Part shown: positions 48,736 to 62,400 of the stretch, one piece after another
Numbering within the stretch: the first letter of the stretch is position 1
How the letters are laid out: each line of letters opens with the position of its first letter
Source: Xiphias gladius
Lineage: Eukaryota > Chordata > Actinopteri > Istiophoriformes > Xiphiidae
Direction: 5' to 3'
DNA length: 64,000 nucleotides
Assembly: GCF_016859285.1 (NCBI RefSeq)
Contig: NC_053400.1
Coordinates: 18,485,046-18,549,045 of the forward strand
The notes under the pieces: generated by a model
Told to the model about the DNA's origin: nothing
What the model saw: the letters and a program-made list of their open reading frames with translations, nothing else
Database searches by the model: none
Translations under genes and position numbers: made by a program

Positions 48736-48824
48736 GCAAAATACGAGCGTGTTGAAACGCAGCACCGCCTGGCCGTTGGTTTGGTTACCGCCCCCTTCCT
48801 CGGCCTGAAAGCAATTCACTCTGA

Positions 48825-48832
48825 TGACGTCA
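48825..48832. promoter_or_regulatory. perfect CRE palindrome TGACGTCA upstream of mindy2
   Basis: The full 8-bp consensus for CREB/ATF factors lies 93 bases before the main ATG and just upstream of the uORF. A C-rich GC-box-like stretch (accgcccccttcc) lies 38 bases further up at about 48787. No TATA box is evident, which fits a CpG-type housekeeping promoter. Full CREs near the start site are a classic active configuration, but binding is inferred. Confidence 0.6.
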
Positions 48833-48846
48833 CTCGCAGAGTTGTC

Positions 48847-48891
48847 ATGGCGTCTTTGGGAACGAAGCTGCAGCTGCTGCAATTTAGCTAA
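48847..48891 (+). promoter_or_regulatory. upstream ORF (14 codons) in the mindy2 5' leader
   Basis: The ATG in gtcATGG has G at -3 and +4, a good initiation context. It encodes MASLGTKLQLLQFS and stops at TAA 48889-48891, 26 bases before the main ATG and out of frame with it. If it is in the mRNA it would be expected to lower translation of the main frame. Whether transcription starts upstream of it is not known. Confidence 0.4.
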
Positions 48892-48917
48892 AATCTGTCG
48901 ACAGTCTGTATATCGAA

Positions 48918-49823
48918 ATGGAGAAAAATGCGAACCTGCATCGAGACACTGACGGAAGTTCTTTGTGTGCCACGATTGCGGCAGAGATGGGCGATGTTAC
49001 GGTTGTCGGCGGAGTGAAAGGAACAGCCGAGAAATGCAAGAATAGTGAGGCTCCTCTCAGTACTTTGGTTAACGTTAGTTGTAATGACAGCACCGCAAAC
49101 GTTAGTGCTCCCAGCACCGTTAATGTCACGTCCAGTGCTGGGATGTCTGACGTGCCAGAAGCGGTCCAAACCGTGCCTCAGGATAATAAGAAGGACACCG
49201 AGGCGGGCGCTTCGTGGACGGAGTCCGGGGATCAGATCAGCAATGGGATGGGGCATGACTCGGTGCTGGCTGCAGAAGATAGCGAGGGTGTTGCCTCAAA
49301 GTTAGTAAACAAGACAACCGACGGCCCGTCCTCACCTCCCGCTAAGGAGAGCTTAGATGTAGAGGCTGACGTTTCGGTTTGTGGAGAAACTGAGCCGACA
49401 AAACTTGCCAAGCCGGCTCATCTGTGTCCGGACAATGCGATCACAGCAGACGTCAAGTCGGGGCTGTCCGGCGATCGCACCTTATCGGAGGGCATGCCGA
49501 GTGGGAGTGACCCCGATCGCAGCCTCGGTGGAGAGTCCCGAAGCATGGATTCCCTCGAGTCCTTCTCCAACCTCAACTCCTGCCCCAGCTCCGACCTGAA
49601 TAGCGAGGGACTGGAGGACAGAGGGCTGGCCCTGGCGCTGCAGAGCGAGTACGGGGCGGATGGGACAAAGACTTCGTGCACGAAGGACCGGGCCGCCGGC
49701 CAGTCCATATACCACATTAAGTGGATCAAGTGGAGGGAGGAGAATACGCCGATCATCACCCAGAACGAGAACGGCCCCTGTCCATTACTGGCAATTATGA
49801 ATGTCCTACTGCTTGCATGGAAG
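48918..49823 (+). CDS. mindy2: mindy2 exon 1 (N-terminal disordered region and catalytic Cys)
   Basis: A 302-codon first exon, CpG-rich compared with its surroundings, ending LLLAWK|gtaagg in phase 0. Ser-rich patches (DRSLGGESRSMDSLESFS and SCPSSDLNSEGLED) precede the catalytic domain. The nucleophile Cys288 is encoded near its 3' end. Confidence 0.94.
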
Positions 49824-52800
49824 GTAAGGGCTCTGAGAGGACCATAGATCAATAGAAACTCGATTCTAACTTAATACAGATAGGAATATTTCATAAGGTA
49901 GCTCTGAGCTCTCTCAGCAGTTATCTTATGTAATTACAATTCAACATGTATTGTAAGACTTGTAATTTAACATTTAGATTCTCCAATGGTTAACCTATAC
50001 ATCTCACACTAGATCTACTGTGTAAGTCCTAGTGCCTCTCTATCCCTCAGCACTTCCGGTCAAAAAAAATTTCTGTCAAGGCATGTCAGTATATAATTTC
50101 TCACTTTTAGCATTAAATATGGATTAATTTCACCGTGTCAGTACCCCTTGAATGCTGAAAAGGGATGTGAGGTGTTTTTCGAACTGAAGCACCTGGCTCT
50201 CAACAGTAAATAGTTTTGCCCTGTTTTTAGTTAACTTGTGTTTCAGTCCTTTGTCTGATAAATGGGTAAAAAATTAACGAACAACGAGTGGCTACGTGTC
50301 TCTGTTGCAGGTTAAGATGCCACCTATGATGGAGATTATAACTGCTGAGCAATTGATGGAATATCTTGGTGAGTGTTGCCATTAAACCTATTACTCAAGA
50401 GAAAGTTGATGCCACATCATTGATCTAAGGGGAAAAAATGTAAGGATTTTATTAAGCCATGTTGCCTCACTGAATCTGGCCCTCTTGTGCTCGGCTTTTT
50501 TGTTCACCTGGCTTAAAGAATTTCAATAATAACCTAATTTGTAACTTGCAGAAAATAACAAATTTATAAAGTAGCTCACTACTTTATTACCATGTTTGCT
50601 TTTTACAGAGTCACACCCACTTGAGTGTAGTGTTGCCCACGAGTCCACACATGTAAATATACTAACCCATAAAGCCACTGGCACATAGCTTCAGCAACCT
50701 AGTAAATATTCTTGTGTTTCACATCCGCTCAAATGAGTGGGTACTTTAGGTCAGATAGAGTCAACAGAGTAGGAAACCGCCATGAGCCAATCACCTGCTG
50801 TGGCAAAGGAAACAGGAGCTATCTCTTCTCTCTGGCTGTCTCCTCTCCTTCATAATGAAAATTACTTTGCAATATCAAAGCAGAGTGTCTGATTACAGCA
50901 GGGGTTCTTCAGAGGTAGAGTCAGTCCTTACTAGTGTCTCCTGTCAGCTCTATCATGGCCTTCAGTATCCACTGGCATTAGTAGACTAAAATGTTCCACA
51001 TCAGAGCACTATATGTGGACTCTTTTTATGGTAGATTTTCCCTTACTGTGGCTTTTGAACTTATTAGTGTCTGTTGGCTATCATGTCTCAGAAAGTGCTC
51101 TAATTTCTATAAATCACGGTTAAATAATAAAAAAAAATCCCTTTCTGCATTTATTTTCTCCAAAATTGCCCCTTTGTGTTGTATTTGGGAGCACGAGTTC
51201 ACCATGAGTTCAATTACAGCACAGCACAGCACAGCACGCCAGAGTTGATCTGTGTAATGTCTATGGGCTGCTGGATAACGTCTCAACTCAGCCCTGTTTG
51301 TTATAACACACAGACACAAACACCAAGGGTGACGATGAGTGATTGAGTTCAGATGTGGTGTTTAAAGTGGGAGGTGGCAGCCACTCAGCATCTCAGATAT
51401 GCGCAGCGTAGCGTAACCGCGATCCAGAAGCATGAAACGAACAGATAAAAAAAATTAAGGGAGGACCAGAGATGAGTTCACACTTCAGTGGAGCACATAA
51501 CAGTGAGGGGTTTTCCCTGTTGTGGACATACTGTAGTAAAGCGACTCAGCTGGCTGGCCCCCTGCTGGAAGAAATCTTGACTTGCACTAAAATCTTCATC
51601 CGCACTGACAACATAACAATCAAGTCAGAAGAGTTTTTTGAACAGCAACCAGCAGCTTGTCTGTTGGTCAGTTATATGTGCCATTGCAGGACACAGTTAG
51701 GCAGTTCATGAGCCTGACTGGGCTTTTTTCAGTTAATAAAGCATACCTTTGCTACACAAACTCCTGCGCCTAATAAAGAAAGAAGAGAACAGGTCTACAC
51801 TTGCTCATCATAACATGAACTATATTCTGTGCTTAGATAAGCTAGGATTGGACAATTATTTCTTACAGCATGCACATGATGGAATCATCATGGCTTTCTA
51901 GGTAATTCATTGCAATTATATTAACAAAAACTTTATTATGCACTAATTACGAGAAAAAAACCTTAAAAGGCCTTTTTTCCCAGATATACTCCATTCATTC
52001 CATTTGCTTGAGCAAAATACATATGAAAGTGTTTTTTATCTCCATTTTATGTAGCTGTTAATGACAAGAAGTCAATGGCATTCCTCTGAGTAATTCTCAG
52101 GAAAAGTATGTGTCAACAGTGCAGCATGATACTCTCGCCAGTTCCTAATAAATTGAGGATTCTCTGTGAAACATTGTTAAAAAACAAAACAAAAAAACAA
52201 AACTTACATCAGAGTCTCAAAAGTAAGGAGCAGACTGCCTTAAAACTCTCACAGCAATAGCAAGAATGGATTTGCAGGGCTCTTTTTGCCATTCAGTGTG
52301 TGGGAAATACTTTAAATGTTGCAGCATGTTTGTAGTGCTGATCAGGCTGAAATAGAGCAGGAGCCAGACATCTGCCAGGCTGTGCTCTCTGCCACAGCCC
52401 ATGCTGCTACAGAGCTGAGTCGACAGAGATCTCAGGTGACACCACAGTGGACAGGGACTCAAATTATCCTATATTATTTGGCACAGCATTTTCTAAAACC
52501 CTCCAATGGGTATTCGCTACAAACGCTTAAGCTAGGAATCCATAGTGATAATCAGTGCCAATCGAGGGAGTGATTGTTTTGCTCTGTCAGTACCATATAG
52601 CTCAGCATATCTGCCAACATCTCTCTTTTTCTGTCCCTTTGTAGGAGACTACATTCTGGAAACCAAGCCTAAAGAGATTTCAGAGGCTCAGCGGCTAAAC
52701 TATGAGCAGGTAAGGCCTGCCTAATCAATGCGGAACATCATTATTAAACAGGCATGTGTTTTTTGCTTATGTGTCTGCATTTGTAAGTTGCTGACTGTTG

Positions 52801-53311
52801 TATGGTACTTGAGGAGCACAGGGCTTTTGGAGCCAACTCACTCTTTGTCTCCTCTCTCTCTCACTCTCTGTGTCGAAACTGTATCTATGCAAGTTTCACA
52901 TGAGCTCTCATGTTGTCTCACTGACACACTCAAAATTTCTCAGCTGTTCTCACGGCCGTTGTTGATAGATTTTCACCACGGATTACAGAGTGAGGTGCAC
53001 GCTTCTCTGATGTGTCACACACATTCAGCATAGCTACATGCTTAAAGCGGGTTTGCACATTTGCATTGAGGTAGGAGAGAAGGTCAGCGGATGTTTCGTA
53101 ATATGGAAATAAGCAGCGGGTTGATTGCAAACTACATAAAACTGCAGTTTAGCTTTTTTTCACTGCTCCATAGGTTACATAAGATGTATCTTGCAGAGCC
53201 CAAGGAACAACAGGGGTCAGGAGTGTCAGATTATGTTGTTTCACATGGCAGTGAATGCTTAGAGACGCATGGCTAGGTTCAGCTCCCAGCTATTACTGAG
53301 TGTGTGTGTTT

Positions 53312-53369
<58 letters not shown>

Positions 53370-56300
53370 TCACCATGAGAGGCACTTGGAGATGGAGCTC
53401 CAACTCCCCTGCTTCCTCCCATCCCCACTGCTTGCCTACGGTGTGGGAGGGGCCCCGCCTCTCCTCCTCTTGTGTGGCAGAGCCCCAGCACATCTGCGAA
53501 TGATTTTTAAGCCACACTTGTCCCTCATTTAGAGAGGAGAAAAAAATCATGTGCAGTCTCCTCATAGACACTCACTGAATGGCTCTTTCTAAATTTAAGT
53601 TGAGCTGAAATACAACCTCTTAAATAAACCAGCGGTGTCCTCAGCATGCAGTGGCAATATAAGGGAGTGGTTAGAGTTTGTGTTGCATAGTTATTATGAC
53701 GTTCTAATCCTAGACAATGGCCTGCGAGCTGTTTTTCATGCAGGTTTCCTCATGTCCATGTGCCATCTGTGTCAGTGCTGTGGTTGACGCAGTATATGGA
53801 GACTACAGTAGGCAAGACTCTGGGATGCTGAAAGATGGGATCTAAGGAAGAGCAAGTCTGTGACATGTGTTAATGTACACGGCCAACAAAAGGTTTCCTC
53901 CTCTATACATCTTAAAGAAATGTGTTTTCACTGCTTATTGGATTGTTATAAAATACAACTGAACCGGCCTAGACATTGAAAAGAGCTGTAAGAGTTCATA
54001 ACAGAGGTAGTTTTATTTATCATTTCAGCTTAAAAAACGTCATCTGTCACAGGAGTTTTTGAGGATTAAAATAGCTGTTGCACGCCTGCTCTTTAGCTAT
54101 TGTTAAATATTTACTCTGAGGAACTGTGGAAATGAGAGTGTAGTTTTGCACTGCTTTCGTCTCAGTGGACCCAGCTCAGCAGCACTCTTACAAGGCAATT
54201 CATCCATGATGACTGTTCAACCATTGGAGGAAATGGGTTACCATGTTAAAGAAGCCTCTTGTTTTAATTTGATGTAATTTGCAGTAATGGACCTTGTTCA
54301 CAAATGTCTCTTAACCCTTCCTTTTGCTCTGAGTAAAGCAGATAAATTCCCAATGTGGGTTTCAAAAAGCATCACTTTCCAATGTTGCATATGCCCTCAA
54401 TCCTAGCCCGTCGGGTGATGAATGAATGCAAATTTTTCACACATATCTGGTAAACACCCCATTAATCAAATTATAGGCCCTCTGAATAAAAATCTGCAAG
54501 AAAGCAGAGACATTAACAGAGACGAAAACATGATGAGAAATTGCTGATGGTGATGTCAGACATAAAGAAAAGGTTTGTTTTAAAGTTAGAATCATAAAAG
54601 CTCATAAAAAGTAATACAGCCCAGTTTATTGACTACATATGGAGAGCAAAGCACTGAATGGGTGAGTAAAGGGTGAGACTGTGCTATCATTTGTGCTGGT
54701 AACTGATTTAATTCAAGCAGGATCCATCTAATTATAAGATCAGAGAATAAGCTCCACACAGGTTTATCAGTGTTAGGTACACATTTTACACAATTTAACT
54801 CAATCCATTACAATAGTGCCAGTGCAAAAAAATCTACCATTTTGAAACTTATAATCACTTTATGTTGACTATGTCAGAAAGGAGGTGATTCATCTCTGTG
54901 GTCTTTTCTAGGCCGTAGTTAGTAATGCTGTTATATTGAGAGGTGTTCTGTTCTCCTTATGTATTTAGATGGGGGCTGTCAAACATCAGAATCATAAGAT
55001 TATCTTGATGTTGCATCTAACGAAAATGTAGAGCAGTGGCAGCTGCTGATGTGTTTCATAAAAGCCTGACCCACATTGTGGAGCATTACTGTCCTGTAAA
55101 CTGTTCATAATTTACAGCTCCCACTGATGGGCAATGGCATTATGTAATGATTTACCTTTGTCCTCCAGTGATTGATATCCAGTTTTTGATATATTGTTTT
55201 TTATGTTTATAGATCTGATGTGTATATTTTTGTAGATTTTTATAGACATGAATGCAGAAAGACTCGTTAAATATGCATCAATATACAAGCACATTAAAAA
55301 AAGCCTTCCCTCATCTTGGAACTGTAACACTATATTCTGTGAATTACCAGTTAATTCAATCTATTCAGTGTATTGTTTTTAGGTAAATTTTGGTTGAAAA
55401 TCAGCAAAGTGAGAGAGAAGCAGAGAAGCCTTCTCATAGACACTAACGCTGAAGAGTGAAAGTGAAAATACGGAAAGGCCTCAGCAGATTACTGTGCTAA
55501 TGTTATACTATGAAAATGCATCCAACACAAGCTCAGATGAATGTGAGTGATGCAGTGCTAATCATGAGATCTCTAAATGTTCATCTGCTGTTGGAGCACT
55601 CTGCCCTAAAGTGAAGAGATGTGGTCCATTACACAGCCCCGCTAATCCTGCCATCACTGCTGCTCATAAGCGTCCTAATCCGCACACTCAGATGGGCCAG
55701 CTGAATGCTTTTCACCTCAGCTCTCCACACCAAAGACGGAGTAGTTCACTGCTCACGCGATGTATAGCATCTCTACTGCACACACTGCACTCTGAACATT
55801 TTCAAATTTGTTTTAAAATAATGGATTATGTGACTTTTGGAGTCATTACACCCATCACAGGACATGGAAGTTGGTAAAAAAAAATGATTCCATCAGAAGC
55901 TTTTGCGAAATTTTGAATAATACATTTCGTAATACATACACACACAAGAACTGATTTATACCATGGAAGATAAAAGATTCAAATTCATAATAGTGATGCT
56001 TTTTTGACCATCAAAGCAAGCTAAGCAATATACAGAAGTTGAAATTGGTGTCATAGTATTAATAGGAATATGTTTGTAGTATTGATATCAATATGGAAGA
56101 TGAATGCAAAATCACATATAAAATAATCTGAAAAAACTCCTTACACTTAAAATAAACACCTCTATAACTCATTTGGTAGTTTTTTGTTTTGTTTTGTTTT
56201 TTCAGTTTGTGTGGAATTATTATTTTGGACAACAAATTATGAAAAATGATTAAACAATATGATGGCATTATTATAAAACAGAGCCACTGAAAGTCAGTAA

Positions 56301-59300
56301 ATGATGATATTGAATAATCCTCCAGATTTATTTCAACCGGTAACCTGCTAATAAATCTGCAGTTTGTAGACTCAGGATCATTGTTCTGGTATCTGTAAAG
56401 TAATTGCTTTTGCTTTTGTGTAATTTTCCTTGTATCTCCACTGTCTTAGTAGTTTATTGTGAAAGAGTTGAAATAAAATGGAAATCGCTTACAACTATAC
56501 ACTCATATTAGAGTTGTAGGGCTCAGCTGCAAGGTTCATCTTGATCTCAGAGTTAAATGGCAGCAGAGGGTTAGAACCAGCTGGGAAACATAGCCCTGAG
56601 GCTGAGTGCAAGAATTACTCTGTTTCATTGGGTTCTCAGGTGGGTGGTGCATATGTGGGACATAGTTGTGATGTGATGTGTATGTTAAGTATTTTCTCTA
56701 ATGTTAATACAGTGCATTAAACGGTTTGGTCTGCTAATGAAATCCTCAGTTATAATTAAAGGATAAATGCTAGTCATAGTGGAAACAGTTCATTCTGTCA
56801 ATGATTCAAAAAAAGGAATTTCTTTCTATGTATATTTTTGGCAGCCTTTAAAAACTTTTCTTCTACTACCAGAGATAAAAACATCAGTTCAAAGTCAAAG
56901 CAGTAACATATAGGCAAGCACATTAAAAACAGAATGTGTTAATTTTTTAAACAAAGCAAACAAGAAGTGCAACAGAAGACTTTTCTAACTACAATTTTAT
57001 TTCTTAAAAATTGCGACAAAGCAATGGTGTTGATTTTTATTACCTATTTTAAATATCAACTTAAATTTCTGTTTTTGTGTCTCATTGAATTGAATTGGCG
57101 AAATGAAAAGTCTTCTCTCCAGAGCCTCTTACAATACATTTTTTTCACCACAAACAAAAATCTGAAGCATGTGGACAGAACACAACCTTACAACCTTACA
57201 ATTAATTGCCAGCTGAATATTACTTATTTCCTATTTTTCTACCTCAAAAAACGAAGTTCTGATGTTTTTTAATCGGGGTGAAAAGCAAAATGCAGCATGG
57301 AGCGGTATTTTTTTTCTCAGTTTTGTTTAGGCAACATGAATACCGGAGACGACAAATCCAATTAAAACCCCACAGGAACCTAGTTGTAGATTTATTTTAA
57401 TGAAACTTGTAAACACCCTGCAAATTGGCACAACCAATGCCATTCTTTTTCTCAAAAGCAAAAAGGCTGCTTTAAAAGGAAAAACATGAAGTAGAATATT
57501 TGTGTAAATCACATAAGATTTTAGGGAATCACAACTGCAACAGTCAACATTTGTCATCACGCATTTTAGGGAAATCCAAATTGCAGCAGTCAGCATTTGT
57601 AATCACGTATTTACATTAGTAAAACACATAGAATACATTGGTAAGATCATAAAGAGCTATTATGGAACTGAAGTTTCTAAAGACAGCTTAAGGCCAAAGA
57701 GAAAAGAGGCAAGGTGAAGTTATCTTGTAATTTTCTGTCCTCTTGTGGCCACAGTAGGCTGTTTTCTCTGGAAGCTAGGTAGACTACCAGCCATTACATC
57801 GATAAGTTTCATGGGCGTGGCCGTTTCCCCCTGACAAAGGTTGGGGCTTGTCAAGCAGAGGGGGGAGCAGCATTTTTTGGACGCTTGTGCATTATGGATA
57901 ATCTTGTGATCTTTGACGGGTAACTAGTTAGCTAGTAGCTACCTAGAGACAAGTGTGCTTGTCAAGCTGCTCTTGACTCAGCTTCCACCGTTCTGAGATC
58001 AGTTGTGATTTTGCACGCATAATTATACTCGTGCAGATGCGTGTGGAAACTGTCCTTGCGCATTAGAAAATTATTTAAAGGTCCCATATTTTACACTTCA
58101 CAAGTGTTTTATTTGAAGTTTTGAAATGCGTAAGAAGATATATTTGTGGCTATAAGTACCAAACACCATCTCAATATAGTTTTACATGTCTCTCATGCCT
58201 GTCTCTGGAGAACAGGGTGTTTAATGTCAGTTTCTGAGCCTCTCTTCTGATTGGCTGACTGTTTTCTGAGTGACACACGGGCAGGCCAACCACAGGTAAT
58301 CGATTGTAGTCTACTGCTGTAACTTGGCAAAACTCAATGGTAAATGCAAACGGCGTTGGTCAGTAAGTGCTGAGATGAGTTGAACAGTCGGTCAAGTTTG
58401 GACTAAAATGCTCCGGTTTTTTAGAAAAAATAAACTATAGCCACTGGCCCCTCATATTACTATCCTTGGGATGGCTGTTTAATGATATATTGGCTGCCTG
58501 ACATCCAACGATCGTGCAGTGTTTCCTCGACATTTTTCTGTCTTGTAGCTTGCTAGGTGTTGTGTTGTTAATGAAGTTAAAACAAGTGGGTCTGGTTTGG
58601 CCGTGCTGGGGACATGGGGCGGTGACAGTAGAGAAGTGACATCACAAAATTATACAACTCCTGATGGCTCGTTTACAGGCACGGTTTCTAAATACCCACT
58701 GCTTGCATTTCTTTGTGTTTTGAGCGTTTTGATACGTTCACAGTATATTTATAGCACCTAGACCTGCTTTATAATCAAAAAAGACATGGAAATCTCACTT
58801 TCTACAATATGAGACCTTTAAACACTTTTTTCTTCCTAAGCATGAACAGGTAGCAGTAACAAGGAAACAAGCACATTTACACTGTGATTTATCATCTCGA
58901 ATCAGTATAGGTTGTCTAACTAATCACCTTGGTCAACATGTGTGAGGATGAGGAGCCTTTTAATTCTGTTCTGCTTTTTATCGTATTAATAAATTTTCCT
59001 TTCTGTTAATCAAGGTTTAGGGTTCTCTGTGAAGGATCTGCAGTAAATTTTAGAAGTTTGAGACGGCATATTGAGGCAGAAAAATACAGGAGTCTGCATT
59101 GTCACTGGAGAGTGTCATTGTCAGTTAATGTTAAATATTTTGAAAATTACCATGGAGGTGTTTTTTTTATTTTTTTTAAGGAGTTTTACCTATGTTTACT
59201 GTCAGTTCAGAGGAATAACTTTGATACTTCTTCAGCCAGGAAGGAGTGCAGAAAGGTGAAGATGTCCAGGCAGAGTGCAGCAAGATGCAGGACTTTCAGC

Positions 59301-59456
59301 ACAGGAAAGACAGGCAGCACAAAATTGTGAGACAGGACAGGCCCTGAATTTGAAAAGAGCAATTTGCTACTGCTACTGTCATGAAAAGGTATGTTTTCGT
59401 CTGGTCCATTTTTCGCGTTGGTATAGTAAACAGCTGAATTGCACATCGAGATGGTG

Positions 59457-59487
<31 letters not shown>

Positions 59488-62400
59488 AGGCGCAGGGGGG
59501 TAAATTACATTTTGCTGAATTAAACCCAGACCAGCTCTTCTTATGCCATTTTGTGTGCTGTGCTTCTTTGCTTGAGGGTATTCTGGGTTTTATTTAGTAA
59601 ATGTATCTAGACGAGACAGTAAACCTGCCCCAGGCATCTTTATACTATCAGGCTTTGTTTTGTGTAATGTTACTTCCCTGGTGTGAAGCTACATACTGTA
59701 TATACATCAGGAAGCTAGATTCCTGTCTACATTGTACTGTCTGGTACAATAGCATGTGGAATTTTAGATTCTGATGCATTTCCGTCCTGGTGTGTGAGTG
59801 ATTTTGGGGGGTGGAATAATTCTGTAACTTCATTTTTGAGCCTTGAGAAAGTATTAAAAAATCGGGAAAATTCACAATATAATAGAGTCTAAGTTAACAG
59901 ACTACACCCTTAAAAATGGCCACAGAATTGAATCATTTGTCTGACATGGCTGTACCAAAATTTTAATATTTTAGGGGCAACCTGGAGGGCTAGGGGTTTA
60001 GGTTGCTGACCATGTAGTCAGAGCATCCCTTGTTCAAGTCCAGCTGTATGTCATCCCTCCTCTCTTTCTCCCCTCGTTCCCTGTCATGTCTGTACCGTCC
60101 ACTATCAGAAATAAAGGCAAAATGCCCCAAAAATCAAACAAAGGCTGTGTTTCTTGCATAGCTATTGGATTGCATTATATCGTCAATTATTCCTGTTATT
60201 TTGTCCACTCATTGTTAATATTATCAAAGGGAAATATGTCTCATGATGATGAATCTGAAAGCTTACAAAGAAATTTAATATCAATTGGTTTCCTGGCAGA
60301 GACATTGGCATTTGTTCCTGTGGTTGTGGGTTGATTGACTGCAAGTGGAACATAACCTAATAAGAGCAGTAAACATGAAAACAGCTCAACTTGGTCACAG
60401 TGAAATAACTGTAAAGCAGAAAAATGTGACAAAACCAAATAAAGGCTTGAGCGTGAGGAAGTTGTTTTGTTTTTGGTTTTTTTTTTGTATTGTGCAGGCA
60501 TAAATGACAGCTAATGATTTCTTGAAAAATCAATCCTCGATGGCTCCGGCTATGATGACCGTGTGCAGACAACCAGGAATAATGTAACAGATAAATACAG
60601 CTTACAGCACATGAAAACAGATAGATTCGACACAGCTCTTGGTTCCATATAATGTTTACAATACAGAAGCAAACGTGTCTTTTTTTAATTTAAGATTTGT
60701 TTGGGTAAACCTCAAGTTCACGGTGTTTAATCCCTCTAATGCATTGTTATCACACAGTTTTTAACCTGTATTTTTTTTTTCTCCTTGTTTCCTAGAACAT
60801 GAGTGACGCCATGGCTGTGTTGCATAAGCTGCAGACAGGTCTGGATGTGAATGTGAAGTTCACAGGGGTGCGAGTCTTCGAGTACACCCCAGAATGCATT
60901 GTGTTTGATCTGCTGGACATCCCCCTTTACCATGGCTGGCTGGTTGACCCCCAGGTGAGATGGACCTTACTCATCATCATCATGTTTGTCTTTGCCTCCC
61001 TGAAACCCAACATGTTTTATTGTGCTCCTGTGTATCCCCAACACGTCTCTTTTCAAATTCAGTATGAATAATGTAATATTCTTCCTGCCAATTCTTGCCG
61101 GCAGACTGTGGTTGCTTTCACATCTGTAGTTGTGATCACTCGGTCCAGGCCAAAGGAAAAAAAGTTACATTGTTGGCTTATAGTTCTGGTCGGGCCTGTG
61201 TTCACACTAAGTTATTAGGAAGAACCCATGGCGAGTAAACATGAAGTCTTATGGGCTGATAAGTAAATCATTTGGTAACTCTGGTGTGGTTCGTCTAAGG
61301 TGTGAAAGCAAAGCAAACCAACCACAGGGTTTTGTGATGGTAAATAAGTGATTTTTTTTTTTTTTTCATGAATTCTGTTAATCGTGAATTGTCAGGGAAG
61401 AAGCCTTATAAGTGTTATTTATATTTATGCCATATCACTTGGTAGCCAAGGTAACACATATGCTTGGAGATTTTCACTAATAAATTAGAAAGTCTAACCA
61501 AAAAAAAGACGTGCTTGTTTCCTGCTTTGTGTATTTTAGCAGTTCTTCATTAAGAAGTAAGTGAAATTTAGTGACCACACATCCCTCCAATATCACAATG
61601 CAAAGTGTGTCCTTGTCCTATTTCCATATTATTGTCACAGTTTACATACTGTATGATATAGTACGCCCAGTTGCAGTCTCAACTGATGATGCTCATCATC
61701 AGTTATTTCTTTGTAAACTTTACTTGACATCAGAGAACATAAATTAACTCATCAGGTTTTGTAAAGTGCAGCCTGACTTGCTATTGGGTTTCCTCACACG
61801 GGTCCGTGTAGCGGTGATGATGCAGGATGTCAGTATATAGGACTTCATGCTTACAACACAGTTTATTCTGGTGACTTATACTGAACCTTATTGCGCCCTA
61901 TGTGTTTATTTATCTTCTGTAGAGCTCAGAAATAAATAGGCGGTTAAGAACATTATTTGTCAAATTGAGACTTCATCTCATATGTCATTAAAAAAAATGG
62001 ACATCTAGGAACAGGACAAAAACCTGGTGTCTTGTACCAAATGGGGTGGATACAGTAGTCGCTGTAAAATAGTTTCAGCATGAACCCCTTGTCACCAGAA
62101 TTTTTCTCTCTGTTATAAATTTTGTATAAATCTACTATGGCTTTTAGTAAAACAGCACCAAAGCCTGGTGAATGTTCTCTCCCACACTTTTTCATCTTTG
62201 TTTGCAGATGCATGACATTGTCAAGGCAGTGGGCAACTGCAGCTACAACCAGCTGGTGGAAAAGATAATATCCTGCAAACAGTCAGACAACAGCGAGCTG
62301 GCAGGTGAAGGTGGGTGCTTTCTCTTCACTCCCTCTACTTTCTGACCTGCCTGTCTCCCCCTCATCTCTTCCCTTTCATCCCTGTGTACTTGGAGGTGCA

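Larger units (their letters stand above)
46113..48846. other. adam10-mindy2 head-to-head intergenic region with both promoters
   Basis: The left part (46113-46330) is less AT-rich, with CpGs, and should hold the adam10 5' UTR and TATA-less promoter on the minus strand. The right part (about 48200-48846) has a CpG cluster (gcgcgcgcactcgtacgc near 48244), a TTTTA run and the mindy2 promoter. Between them lie a 13-bp foldback (47023-47060) and AT-rich sequence. A 100-codon plus-strand frame at 47831-48133 is not recognised. Confidence 0.55.
52710..60795. other. mindy2 intron 3 (8.1 kb)
   Basis: Contains a (TG)n array (53299-53369), a 48-bp tandem duplication (57508-57611), an inverted-repeat DNA element (58074-58822), a (TTTTG)n run (59461-59488) and a SINE (59975-60137). 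The stretch 53400-57500 is AT-rich and unique as far as I can see. Confidence 0.65.

Noticed and set aside
49418..49852. 144-codon ORF antisense to mindy2 exon 1
   Set aside because: It is the shadow of a GC-rich coding exon. The sense frame has clear family identity and splice phase.
59058..59330. Two overlapping plus-strand frames of 60-90 codons in mindy2 intron 3
   Set aside because: No homology recognised and not flanked by splice sites in a compatible phase.
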